Origin: Oxyruncus cristatus
Taxonomy: Eukaryota > Chordata > Aves > Passeriformes > Cotingidae
Length of the DNA stretch: 64,000 nt
NCBI GenBank assembly: GCA_013399855.1
Contig: VXAY01002872.1
Location: forward strand, 273,206-337,205
Reading direction: 5' to 3'
Below are positions 10,055 through 21,850 of the stretch, piece by piece. A program made the position numbers and the translations under genes. The notes beneath the pieces are model-generated. The model did no database searches and was not told the origin of the DNA. It saw only the letters and a list, made by a program, of their open reading frames with translations. The number at the start of each line of letters is the position of its first letter. The first letter of the stretch is position 1.

Positions 10055-13000
10055 AAGGTATTGATTTAGATAGAGGAAAATAACTAATTCATTGGGAATG
10101 TTCCAAACACAGTTGTGTCTTTAAGAAACATGTAAGAGAAGGAAACATTTCTTTCATATTGCTTGAAATGGGATGCCTATACCAATGAATGAAGTTTGTC
10201 TAGTTAAGAAGCACAGTAGGGGTTTTGTGGTACATAAATGGTTTGTAATGCAAATTCATTGCTATGATATTACAAAGATGCAGTGAAAATGAAGTGACAG
10301 CAACTGGCCCAGGAAGGAAGAGTTTGCTGAAGAAAGGCAAGTGTAGAGTGGAGTGAATGTAGTACCTTTTTACCATCTCCCTTTATTGAAGGGATATTTT
10401 TCTTCTCAGATCTTATACCTTGCATCACAGTTTCTGAGCCAGTCTCTCAAAGTGGAATGCACATATTTTTCCTCACTAAGTGGAAAGTAGTAATTTTAGG
10501 GTGATTAAAGAGATACTTATGCGGATATCCTCATCTACTCTTCAATCTGCTAGAAGTCAAGGTCATGCACACTCCCTTTACTTTTGCTGTACTAAGAAAA
10601 TTATAAGATAAATATGAAATAAAAGAAATCTCTGGGTGTAAACTGTATGACATGGTTTTTAGTAGTTATTTTTTTCCCCTGCATACTAGATGTGTCTCTA
10701 GAAGAGCTGATGTTAAACCTGGCAAAAAGTGTGAGGATGCATGGAGACAGACATTCTACAGCTACAAATAATTTCTAGTATAGATTTACAGGGCAAAACA
10801 ATAGATTTATTACCCCTTTGGCATTGGGCAGTTTGATTCTGAATAGTTACTTCTGGACGGGAATAACTTCTTCTGAAATAAAAATGGTGCTATTTCGAAG
10901 CAACTGCACTCTATTTGTATCCTATAAGATACATAAATCTTTGGGTACTGTTGCAATCTATGCATTACATGCTTCATTCTGAAAGGATCACCAGATGTTT
11001 TTTGTTATCTGAAAAAATGAGCAGTTGTATAGGAAGGCAGCAGATGACTTACAGTCAACATTTCTGAAAACTGTGTTGCTTTGGATTTGAAAGGGAGGAA
11101 CTGATGTCCAGTGAAAAGCTGGAAATATATCTGTGATTACTCTTTTGCAGAGCTTATATACATAAAAATGTATTTATTTTTATACATATAAGTATATAGC
11201 CTATATATTCCATGACTGAATTGGTGATTACACTTTACCTTTCTTAAAAGACAGGTCAGAAAGGAAAATTTATTTCACAAAGGTAAAAATCAGTATTGCA
11301 GCCCTTTCACAACTCTCTTTCTGTCTTTCCTTTCTGTCTTTTTTTCCTAGAAGTCTGACCTTTTTTTTTTTCTTTAAATTTTTCCTTTATTTTGAATGAT
11401 GGCCTGACTTAACTGAGTAGAACACAATTCAGATTCTGAACTATGAGTTGTTCTTCATTAAATCTATTGTCTTTTCATTTTAAAATTAAATTCTCTCTCA
11501 CAAACTAGAAAAGATCTGGGCTTTGCTGGAAAGCGATTGAAGACTCAGTCCCTGCCTACCTCACGTGGGTATTGTCAAATTACTTTAAGTTTCTCTTTAA
11601 ATGAAATGATGCCTTTTATAGTCTGGTAAGTTTTTCAGGTGATTTCCACCCTCCCCCCCTTCTCTGTTCAATGAAGCAGGAGGTTATAGTGTTATCCTAT
11701 GTATTTTATTGAAAAATTCATCTTGCAGGGCTGGGCTAGGTTCCTTCCTAGAGAGTGGAATTATTACACAATGGTAATCAGGAAGTGGAGAGAAGGAATG
11801 GAACCTAACTCTTAAATCTCACAGTATCATCCTGAAAGATGACAAAAAGCAGCCTAATTTTTGACCTAAGAAGTACAAAGAATGAACTGAACTACTTATT
11901 CAATTATGTCAAATGATCAGCATTCATTTATTAAATGATGGAAAGTGAAATTAAATTAGAGCAAGTGATTACATTATGTAAAGCAATTTTTAAACTGGGT
12001 AATATGATCACCCTTCATTATTACATTAGGTTCAGAATATTGGATATTGGTGCTTTTATTAAATTCATGGAAATGCTTATAATGATTGACTAGTTAAAAC
12101 AGAATTTTTCAAATGAAGCCACTCCTTTCTGTATTTCTTCTTAGTATTGACTATGTTTCTATTTCTTTCAAAATGAGATGAGATTTCACTATAACTTTCC
12201 AGGAATTTTTTGTTCTTACAGGTAAATTCTTGTAAATATTACTTTTAAACATAATTTTTAAGATGTCCAAGACAGGAGGAAGGGACCAACAATTAACCAT
12301 CTTGGCAACGGGGAGAGAAGGGCAGAAAATGGGTGCTGAAGTTGCAAGCTTATAGGAAACATATTAATGCATTTTGAAAATAAAATACATTTATATCTTT
12401 CCACAAGACAAGATTTTGTATTTTGCAGAAGGATAGGATGAAACCATCACATCTGATGATTTCATTGAGATTTTTCTGTGATGGGAAAATGAAAAAATGT
12501 GATCCTGTTGTTCACAGGCAGGCTGAAATTGCATGCTAGTGTGTTAGCCCATTTTCTCATGATTATACTGGACTAAAGAAAAAAAAATATTTCCATTATG
12601 TCTCTTAAAATGTCCCCTTTTGCTACACAACCATTCATGATGTTGAACTGGGTTGGGGGTAATAAAAAGTATCAGAAATAGGATCCATTATTAGGCAGGC
12701 TTCTTTTTTTCGGAGTATTTAGTGAAAAAATATTTGTCTAAGGACTCAAATATCAATTTCTTGCCGAAATTCAGGTATTTTTATTGCCAGAACTTTTTAA
12801 TGACTTAAAGAATGTGTTCTTGCTGGGTGAGCCAGGTGCAAAATCTTTAGGAGTCTATAGAATTCTAAAATTAATCTAATTGTGCAACTTTATGCTGATT
12901 ACTTGCAGAGCTATGTGGAAGAAAACAGCACTCCAAACTCTAGGTGAGAGTTACTGTGCAAGTGGCACAAAACATTATGCATATAGAAAAGGTAGCAGAT

Positions 13001-13066
13001 TTAGCCCATCCAGAAGAGTTATTTCAAGTACTTGGAGTATATTCCTTGGCTGACAGAAGTAAAAAA

Positions 13067-13106
13067 CTTTGTTGTTGTTGTTTGTTTGTTTGTTTGTTTT
13101 GTTTTT
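13067..13106 (+). repeat. GTT / TTTG microsatellite
   Basis: Three to four GTT units run directly into five TTTG units and then T-rich sequence. It is a simple tandem repeat without further structure. Confidence 0.85.
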
Positions 13107-14220
13107 GTGGTTTCCCCCTGCTCTGCCCAGGATTTTCATGCAGGAGTAAGCTGGCATGTTTGTGTGAAAGAACCTCTGTCATTTCACTTAAAGGGGAGTT
13201 AACTTTCTTTCCAGGGCAGTTTGTTCCGAGTGGAAAATAATGCAAGGGTTTGTTAAAGGGGGCAAGACCAGGCAAGGACAAACCAGGAAAGTAAATAGGG
13301 TGTGGGAGAACCAGTGAGTCTTCTGGTCCAGTTGAGGAGAAAATGGTGAGAGAAATGAGTAATGCAATGGAGGTGAATACAAGAGCAACAAATATGCAAA
13401 GTAAAAAAAAAAAAAAGGAAAGCAGAGGAAGTATTTTTATCTGTGTGTCTCAGTAATTATGGTCTTGTAGTGCTGTTAATAACTCAAGGTTACAAAACTC
13501 ACCTCAATTTTTAGATTGTAGAAAACTTTCTTTAACCTCTTGCCATAGTAACTGCTGAAATATCTAGCCACAGGCTTCCTCTCTAATTTAGTGTGGTTTG
13601 AGTTTATTAACTTCCCCAGAAAAATTTATTTTAAAGTTTTGAAATGATGAGCTTCAACATTCTGTAAGAAAAAAACATACGTAAATAATATTTTACAAAT
13701 GGCAAGCTGTATTTTTGTTTATCTTGTAGTTTGGAAAATGGATCAACATGTGGCAGATAATCTGCAAAGTGAAGTATGAAGGTACCTTGTTCAGTTCTAT
13801 ATTAGGCCAGAGAGGGGAGAAAAAAAGAACAGTGTACAGTAGGCATGAAGAAATATTGAAAATAAAACTAGGTTTATATAGTGTATATGAACAATAGCAG
13901 TGAAATATGTTGGCTATTAAAGAAATATATTTTAACAGTTTCAATATTTTGCTCCCTTGTTTTATGCAAATTTACAGCCATTATTATCTCCTGGACTAAT
14001 TAGAGGATCAGAACAGACTCAGCAAGTGATGACCCTAAATTAATACTATGCAGTCATTTCTATAAATTAATTTCATATAGCATATCTGCAGTGCCTTGTA
14101 TAAACAGAGGAAAATCAGAATAGTAAAAGAAACACTGCCACTTTCTGAGCTAATAAAATCTTCAGTGGTAGCATGTTCTTCTGAATGAAGGATGCTCTCA
14201 TTAGTCTCAGATAACGGAAG

Positions 14221-14456
14221 AAAAAAACTCCTCAACCAAAACCCAAAAAAAACCCCAAATCCACCCTGCCAAAAACCAGACCCCCGAACAAAGCAAAAAA
14301 ACCAACCAACCAACCAAAAAAAATCAACCAATCAAAACCCTCAAAACCCCCACCCAAGAAAACAAAACACCAAAAAACCCAACCAACCAAAACAAACAAA
14401 CAAAAAACCAACGACAAGGAAAAAAAAAACCAACAAAAAAAGCAACAACGAATAAA
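14221..14456. repeat. Long A/C-only low-complexity tract
   Basis: About 235 bases of the plus strand consist almost only of A and C, so the minus strand is G/T-only. It mixes CCAA units (three in tandem near 14302-14313), A runs and C runs of three to five. The minus strand has at least eight runs of three or more G with short T-rich spacers, so it could form G-quadruplexes. It yields long open frames rich in Asn, Pro, Lys and Gln only because A/C codons contain no stop; these are not genes. Confidence 0.85.
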
Positions 14457-17400
14457 AACTCAGTAGAAGAAAAATCCTGGAGGATCACTGCACAGGCAGC
14501 GGAAAAGCTTTTAAAGTGGGAGTGGATTGAAATGATTCTCTTTCTCAGTCCACCCATGTAATGAGGGCCAGGGAAGCCCAGGCCTTGCTGACACCAGTTC
14601 TTCTGCCTCATTTTTCACTTTTTGGCAAGTGATGGCAGCTGGTGGGTGTCCTCTGAGAGCTGCGTGTGAGCGTGACAGCATCTAGTATGGGTAGCGCCCC
14701 TTCCTTGCTGATGACACACTGTCCTGACTCCTTAGGGCTTTGCATCCTTCCCTGTGTTAAAAGCTTTTCTGGTTGCTGTTTTCGTGAAAATTAATGGCTT
14801 AGGCATCTGAGAGCTCTGCTTGAACGTACAACAGCTTGAAAACGAACAGGGACTGTGCAGGTCGGTTTAGGTAGAAGCAAAACCAGTCTTATTAGTAAGA
14901 ATAAAGTATTTGAGATTTTTCTGGCTAAAAAAGAGCAGAAGGCTTTGTATTTTGTCTAGATGTGTAAAATACCTGAAGGAAAAGAGTGTGGGCAAAATAC
15001 TCCCAGCGTGACAAAAGACAATGCTGAAAAGCTGCTGTGCCTTCACACTGCACCCGTTGGGTGCTATGGTGCTCCCTCCTTCGACCATGTTAACATGAAC
15101 TTGGTTTCAGCTCTGGTTCCAGGTATCAGGGTACAGCATCTAGCTGTGACTTGCTGACCTCGCTGGGCGTCCTTTCAGACCAGCTGCTAGCTTTAGTAAC
15201 AGGGCTTCTGATGGCGTGCAATATGTGACCAGCTGATCAGAGTGCAGCAAAACTAACAACTCCCTTCTGCTTTGCTGTGTGCTGTACTCTGGGATGAGAA
15301 GAAAAGAATTTTGTATGTTTCTTTGTTAAAAGAGAGTTTTCATCCTGCATTACGCAAAACTCCAGGGAAACAACCTTTCTCCACCCTTAATTAATCCAGA
15401 GAGTGAACAGGAGGATGACTAGACAGATGGGACATAATTCGAGTATGGAAAAATTGTCATCATCCCTCTTTAATTAGTGTTATAGGATGGCTCTCTTCAG
15501 ATATAAGTAGATATGACAAAGATGTGTTTCACATATTCAAGAGGGTAATTAAACTGCCACATGCTCAAACCAATATACATACAGATCTGATTAAAAAGCT
15601 GACTCCCTGAAAACAATGATGGATGAGGTTTTAATGCGCATGGGTATTAGAAAAGCAGTGAGAAGGGATTGCTGTGAAATGAATTGCTGCAGTTCTTGGT
15701 TGTAAAGGGGGGAAAAAAAAGGGAAAATTTATTAAATTTAAAAGAGGGAAAAGCTATAAGGAGGAACTGAAGACACAGGGGGATGAATTCATGCTATATA
15801 GTTTAAAATAATGTTTTAATTATAAAGACAGAAGAGAGTAGGCATACTGTACCAGTCATCAAACCAAAGCATATATCTCTGAGTAGTTATGCATTATGCA
15901 GAGTGCTGGCTGCTTTTTCACCTTCAGACCATATGGTAGCTCCTCAAGAAAAGGTGTAAGTTAGGAGTGTGTATTTCTGGAGATGAGTTTTAGCATTTGC
16001 ATAGAGACAGGCCAAAAGGAAACCCAAAGTCTTCAGTTGCTCCAAAAGGGCAGAAAACTGGTTTTGGGTTTCTGGCTTTTGTTTCTGCCTTGCTGTTGAG
16101 AGTGTTTTTCCCTAGCAGTAAAACCTTGTTTCATCACTTTAAATAGTAGAATTGAGTAGAAAGGATTTCCGTTGTATGCAGCAAGATTTGCCAACTGAAT
16201 TCTTGCTTTAGCCTGCTTTCCCCTGGTGAAGCCCACGTGGACTCTTGGACACACAACAAGAGTTGGTGTGCAGTGGAAAAAGCCTGCACAAATTCCCAAG
16301 GCGGTCTGCATACCCAGTGGTTTCTTTGCCCATCTGCAGGTCTGTCAAATCCTACAAGTTGATAGGCTTTCTGAAGGCTGCTCCCTTCATGAGACAAACC
16401 TTGAAGTTTTTTTGGCATTTGGTTTCCATGTGCTGTCACTGCGTTGGCAGAGTGGCTCCTGTGACTCAAAATCACAGAACAAAAGTTGCCTAATTGCACT
16501 GAGGTAACGTGGAGTTGGTGTGTTAAGTACAAGACTAAAAAGGTTGTGGGATAAGCTTGGTAGGCAAGAGAACTAAGGGAGAAGAGGACTTAAATGTAGT
16601 CATGGTTTCCTGTCAAAATATTGAATAAATCTATTTGCGTGTGAGGAAGTTAAAAGAAAAACAAATGTCAGCTCTGTTGCTTAAGGGAAGACTGGCATGC
16701 CAAGTTTGGGCCCATGCATATTGTCCTCCATTTTCACTGTATCAGCTCAAAAAGATATCAATATCAAAATAGAAAGCTTGTATGGAAAGTGATGATGCAG
16801 TTGCTTTTATCTGTTAGATGTAAAAGAAGGCAAAGCAAATGGTAAAATTTTTGCATTTCCATAGGTGCTTCCTCATTCAGCTCTCTTGGAGGTTTGAGCA
16901 GCAAATCTTATTTTTTCTACTATTGGAAATCTTGTTTCATCCTGCCACTTCACCTGGTAATTTAATTTTTTTTAGGTGAATACCACTCACTACCAAATAA
17001 TATTGTTTCCTGACACATACTTAGCTTTATTGTTGACTTTGTACCTACATGCCTGGCAGAGGAGTCCAGCTAATGGGCAGCTTTGACAGAGCAGAATGAC
17101 TAGATGCTTGTTTTTTTTCCATAACTTTATATTTTGCTGGAATATTATAGCAGTTTCCAGATTTATTTATTTGAGTTTTTTTTTTCCCCCAAATTAGTTA
17201 TACAGTTACATTCTGATAGCACAAATGGCTTAACACTTAACATATTTGAACCAAACAGAAATTAGTACCCATTAAAGTTGGAGCTAGGGTTAAATAACTA
17301 AGGTAATATAGAAAATCCCTGAAACCTGCTCCAAACTGAAATTTAAACTCCAGATTGTCAGCCAGCAGAATTACCCTTTTATTTATTTCCTGCCACTTTC

Positions 17401-19138
17401 ATTATGATTTATTCTTTTCTGTATAAATAATCCCTGTACCGTACCCGGGGAGTCATTTCATTTTTGGGAGATAGAAATCATTCATTTCCTGCCAATGGAA
17501 ACTCATAAAACAATATATTGACAATTACAGCCAGCTGAGCTGGTGATTATGAGATTAATTATTGTTGTGAGTGATGGTGTACAGTTGCTTTAGGTTTCCA
17601 GCTCTGTTACGTTGGGCATTTTCTGCGGACAGAAGGCATCTGTGCAAAGAGCACTGCAGTGGCTGTTGGACATGGGGTCAGGCCTGTGCTAAAGACTCAC
17701 AGCTCTCCCCCAGATAGGCCGGGGCACAATGGGCTTAGCTCTGAGATTTGCAGCTGATGGTTTCCTGACAGCTGACAGCTTCCTGACAGCTGACATTTTG
17801 TGAAAATGACTCTAGTACAGTTTGGGTCAAATGCTGTCTTTGAAAAGGAATCTCTGGGTTTCATATGCAGGTGGGAGTCTATTTTCACTTTTATTCACAG
17901 TAGGTTATTCAGGGTATCCCACAGGTAGCAGTTATAGGTTTTCCCTGCAGTGACCATGACAAATTAGTGTCATGACAGCTGTGTTGTTAAGAAAATGATC
18001 TGCAGAGAAGCTAGACAGACTCTCAAATATTTTGGACCACGTGCTATTAAGCAATTACATTAGAAATCTGAGTAAATGAATTAGAACAAAAGGCAGTGAA
18101 GTAACAGAACATCTGAATATGAGCTACTGAGCAATTGTTCTGAAGAGACGGAGCTTTCTGAGGTGGGTAAAATACTCAAACGCCAATAGTTATGAATGCA
18201 TGGACAAATATTTTTTCATTAAATGTGTTAAGCTAATTCAGTTTATTTTGACTGAAAAGGATTAGGAATCAATCTCCAGAGTGGCCTAACTGACAGATCC
18301 ATGTAGGATGTGGCGAGCCCGAACAGACAAATTACAGCCATGAATCTCTTCAGCTCCGACTCGTACACAGCAAGGGGGAAAAAAGGTCCTGTGACTGTGA
18401 TAGCTGCCCCAGAGCCTAACTGTCTGGTGATGCTGAAGGCTCTCTAAAAGGCAGAGGAGAGAAAATGTTTAAGTTACAGTTTTCTTTTTTCTTGCCAAGG
18501 AAGTGAGTCACTGGAGACATATTTGCTCCACGCCTCATCCTTGCTTTCCCAGCAGCTCTGTGGGCGGCAGCTGATGGTGGTCAAGCCTGGGGTGAACCAG
18601 TGGACAGTGTGCCTTGCATTGCTGTGGAGGCAGCACTGAGCACAGGGACACCGTGGCACCGTGGGGCACCCCAAAGTCAAATGCCTGAGACACTCTGCTG
18701 AACATGAATGTTGCTATTGAAGAGAACAGGAGAAATGTTGTATTAGATGGAGTATCTGCAGGCTGGAGACTGACCGAAGAAATGGCAGATGCCCAAATCA
18801 CTTACTCAGCCTGCTCAGCACACTGACCTTGAGGCAATGTGCCTCCAGTGCTCAATTACATCCCGTACTCTGTGCACCATCAGACTATGGAGGCCCGGGC
18901 TAGATTATGATGAGTCCTTTCTTGTGTGCCCCTTGTCACTGTCCTTGGAGTGGATAACTTCCCAGAGTTCCAGTATGAGGTAAATTCGTACAGAAAACCT
19001 CATACAACGTCTCAGTGAAAAACCCAAGGACGTTGCATATTCTAGGTCACCTCTAAGAAATTTAGTTGTCATGGCAGCATACAGTGATCGCCCAATGATA
19101 TATAACCTTGAGTGGAAATGAACTGTTTAAGGAAACTT

Positions 19139-19205
19139 ACATATATATATGTATGTATGTATACACACACACACATATATATATAAAATATAGAATATAT
19201 ATAGA
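19139..19205. repeat. Compound TA / TATG / CA microsatellite
   Basis: TA repeats are followed by three GTAT-type units, five to six CA units, further TA units and an imperfect TAGAATA tail. It is likely to be length-polymorphic. Confidence 0.9.
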
Positions 19206-20514
19206 ATACTTTGTCAAGGGTTTGTACCTTTAATTGTATTTTACTTCTATGGATAGCAGACCTTTAAAGTGGTTTAAATGCCAGAGTTTTTGCCATTTCT
19301 CCTCCTTAATCTATATAATTGCCAACTAGAGCATTATGAGATATTTAGTTATGTATAACCTTTTGTTAAGGCTGGCATTTGATTTATCAAAAACTAATTA
19401 TGATGAGATTTTACTAGGGAACAAAAGAACATGATCTATGTGGTGGATGCCAGAGAGCTCATTTAGCAAGACTGATATCTGCAAATGGAGTCAGGAGCTC
19501 TAACTTGTTAGATGGCTTTATATTGGCTCAAACAGATATGCACCACGTGTCTGATATTTTAAACAGGCAATGCAAGAGATAGCGAACAGTGTCTGTGTTA
19601 AGGAAATGCAAATTAACAATGAAGGACAGGAGAAAGTGTCATCCCATCCTCCTCTGATGCCCTTTTTAAGACTGCAGTTGAGAAGCTTATGCAAATGCTT
19701 TGCTGTTAGCAGCATTTATGCAGAGATCTGAAAGGTCTCTTAGAGGATGACCAGCTTTCTTCAATTTTTGGAGTGCTTGGGTGCTGTAGAAAGCCATGAA
19801 CCACCTGGGTTGTCGTAATGACAGGTGATGAACTATGAACTATGAACTCTACCTAAAGTCCCATGTTAAACTGTGTAAAGAGGTTCAAGTACACTGTGAG
19901 GAAACTGACAGAGTTGAGCCACTGTGATTAGTCCACACCGGCTGTTCTGTTCTTGAGCACTGCAGTTATTTGTCAAATAACTCTTCACACAATCTTTAAG
20001 AGTTCATGCAAATGCAGGTGATTTTTTTTTTTTTAAATGTGCTTTCTTTACAGTTGAAACATTTTCAAAACTGAAATCTAGCCTGTTAAAAAAAAAAAAA
20101 ATAAAGAAGTGGCTTCAGCTATTACAACTGCCCTTAGATTCCTGTCACTGGTTTATCTGGTTTTTTTCCTTGGGAGTTTATGATTCTTCTGAAAGATATT
20201 TTCTCACTCCCACTGATAGGTTTCATACGAGCTGTAGAAGATTGACAACCAAGTCCCAGTTACTAAAGCAATTTCTCAGTATGTCTTATTTGGCCCTTTC
20301 AAACTCTCATTGCAATTCCTGAGCCTATGTGGGATGCATGAATCCGTGATTTGGATCGTAGGATGGGGACCTATGGAGCTGTGCTATAGTGTGGTAATGC
20401 TGCACATATAAGAGCAAGTTTGACCCTGTCCTGACAAATGAATGAGTAAGAGGGAGCAAAAGAGATTCCTTCACTTTAATATGAGCTTGAACACTGCTGT
20501 AACTGGAGACCATT

Positions 20515-20540
20515 TATTTGTTTGTTTGTTTGTTTGTTTT
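20515..20540 (+). repeat. (TTTG)n microsatellite
   Basis: Six TTTG units in tandem. It matches in unit type the repeat at 13067-13106. Confidence 0.85.
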
Positions 20541-21754
20541 AATTTCTCAATATAAAAGGTTCTTTGCCTTAAGAAAAGAATTTTCCAGGTACTTCTCCAC
20601 TTTATTTTCCTTCCTTTAAAGGGACGGTTCATTTTTCTGTACAAATATTGTGTAAGCCAGAAATAGCCTTGTTTGATGCAAAACTGTATTCCAAAAGTTG
20701 CACCAGTTACAGCAGAATAGTTTCTAAGGAAGGACAGGGTAGGAATTTTCTTTTGTGATGTTTAACCTTATTGCAGAATATCACAGTAAAGTGGCTTGCA
20801 CTTTCTCTTCCTACCTCAAGCCCTATTTAATCAGCATTAATCATCATTCCAAACTGAAATAAAATACACTTGTTCTGTGAAACCCAGTGTTTCCATTTTA
20901 ATCTTTCCAATCAGCAAATCATATAGCAATAATTTGCTCCTGTTTATTTCCAGTGGATGCCCTTCTCATCTGAAACTGCTTGTTTCTTTGAACAAATGCT
21001 AATAAATTAATCTTCTCTCATCTGGAAGAACAATGCTGGAAACATTTGAAGGGAGCATTAAAATGTGACAGATTTTGGTTATGACTGAGCTTGTCTGTGT
21101 TCAGTGGAAACATACAAATATCAAATGCTTCGTGCTCTGAAATGCTCATGGTTTACCATTGGTAAGGAGAGGGTGGTTTGACAGGTACAACAGGCAAAGA
21201 AGTTGGACTAAAAACCTTTGGTAGCTGTGCATGATCTGCTCTCTCCTCTGTGCTGCCCACCATGTCTCACAACATTTGTATAGTCTGCTAAGGATGAAAT
21301 AGGAGGTCAACTTCGTAGGTGCCAAAAAAATGTTATTGTGTTTACAGCCAGGAGATGAAATGTGATGTACTCCAATATTTTATCTGAAGCCATGAAGTGG
21401 AATATTTTGTCATCCTATTCATAATCTCATTCTTTGAGGAGAAGAAGAGCAATTCCAAAAAGAAATTGAAGCATTTAGTTGCATTCTAGCCTTTTCTTAG
21501 AAAGCACTTGGTTTAAATAGCACACTAGCTTAAATGTAAATAGAGGAACTTTCTTAAGATGAATAGCACTTTTCAGTGATTTACAGGTGCTAAAGTCTTT
21601 TTGAACTGATTAATGACTATTTCATTTTTGGTCAGTTGAAGGAACCCTGTTAATAACAGGTGTTATGAACGGCAAATATTTAAGCAGAAATAGGAGTATT
21701 TATTTATTTAAGAGTTACTTCCCTCCTCTGGTAAATTGAGAGCAATAATACTGC

Positions 21755-21850
21755 ATGACAGACTTGGCCAATATATCTCTGTCGTCCGGTCGAACCGTTT
21801 TCAAGACGCCTTAAGTCTGATGGTCCTGGGAGAGGATGTGTAAGATACAG
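21755..21850. other. CpG-dense exon-like block, strand uncertain
   Basis: Five CpG dinucleotides fall within 21783-21808 inside AT-rich, CpG-poor DNA. On the minus strand a strong acceptor (CATCCTCTCCCAG) leads into a frame that stays open for about 38 codons, to a TAA beside overlapping AATAAA motifs near 21706-21712. On the plus strand an open frame of about 25 codons ends at a GTAAGA donor near 21840. Both strands look exon-like, so neither reading can be trusted. I do not recognise either peptide. Confidence 0.2.

Larger units (their letters stand above)
8641..14220. other. Non-coding stretch downstream of the tetraspanin
   Basis: No gene is recognised. No AATAAA lies in the first ~80 bases after the stop codon; a run of 14 A is at 8718-8731. 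An A/C-rich patch lies at 9994-10054, an AT-rich palindromic-looking run near 11150-11215, a pyrimidine-rich run at about 11300-11390, GTT/TTTG repeats at 13067-13106 and a run of 14 A at 13403-13416. Confidence 0.55.

Noticed and set aside
14192..14455. Asn/Pro/Lys/Gln-rich open frame
   Set aside because: Direct product of the A/C-only tract, where stop codons cannot form in that composition.
16033..16532. Overlapping open frames on both strands, up to 132 codons
   Set aside because: Stop-poor and slightly GC-richer sequence; no recognisable motif and no good splice pair.
17758..17795. Short repeat of CCTGACAGCTGACA
   Set aside because: Only two near-copies; a trivial local duplication.
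21783..21812. tRNA-like B-box (GGTTCGACC on minus)
   Set aside because: No matching A-box, anticodon arm or acceptor stem could be laid out around it.
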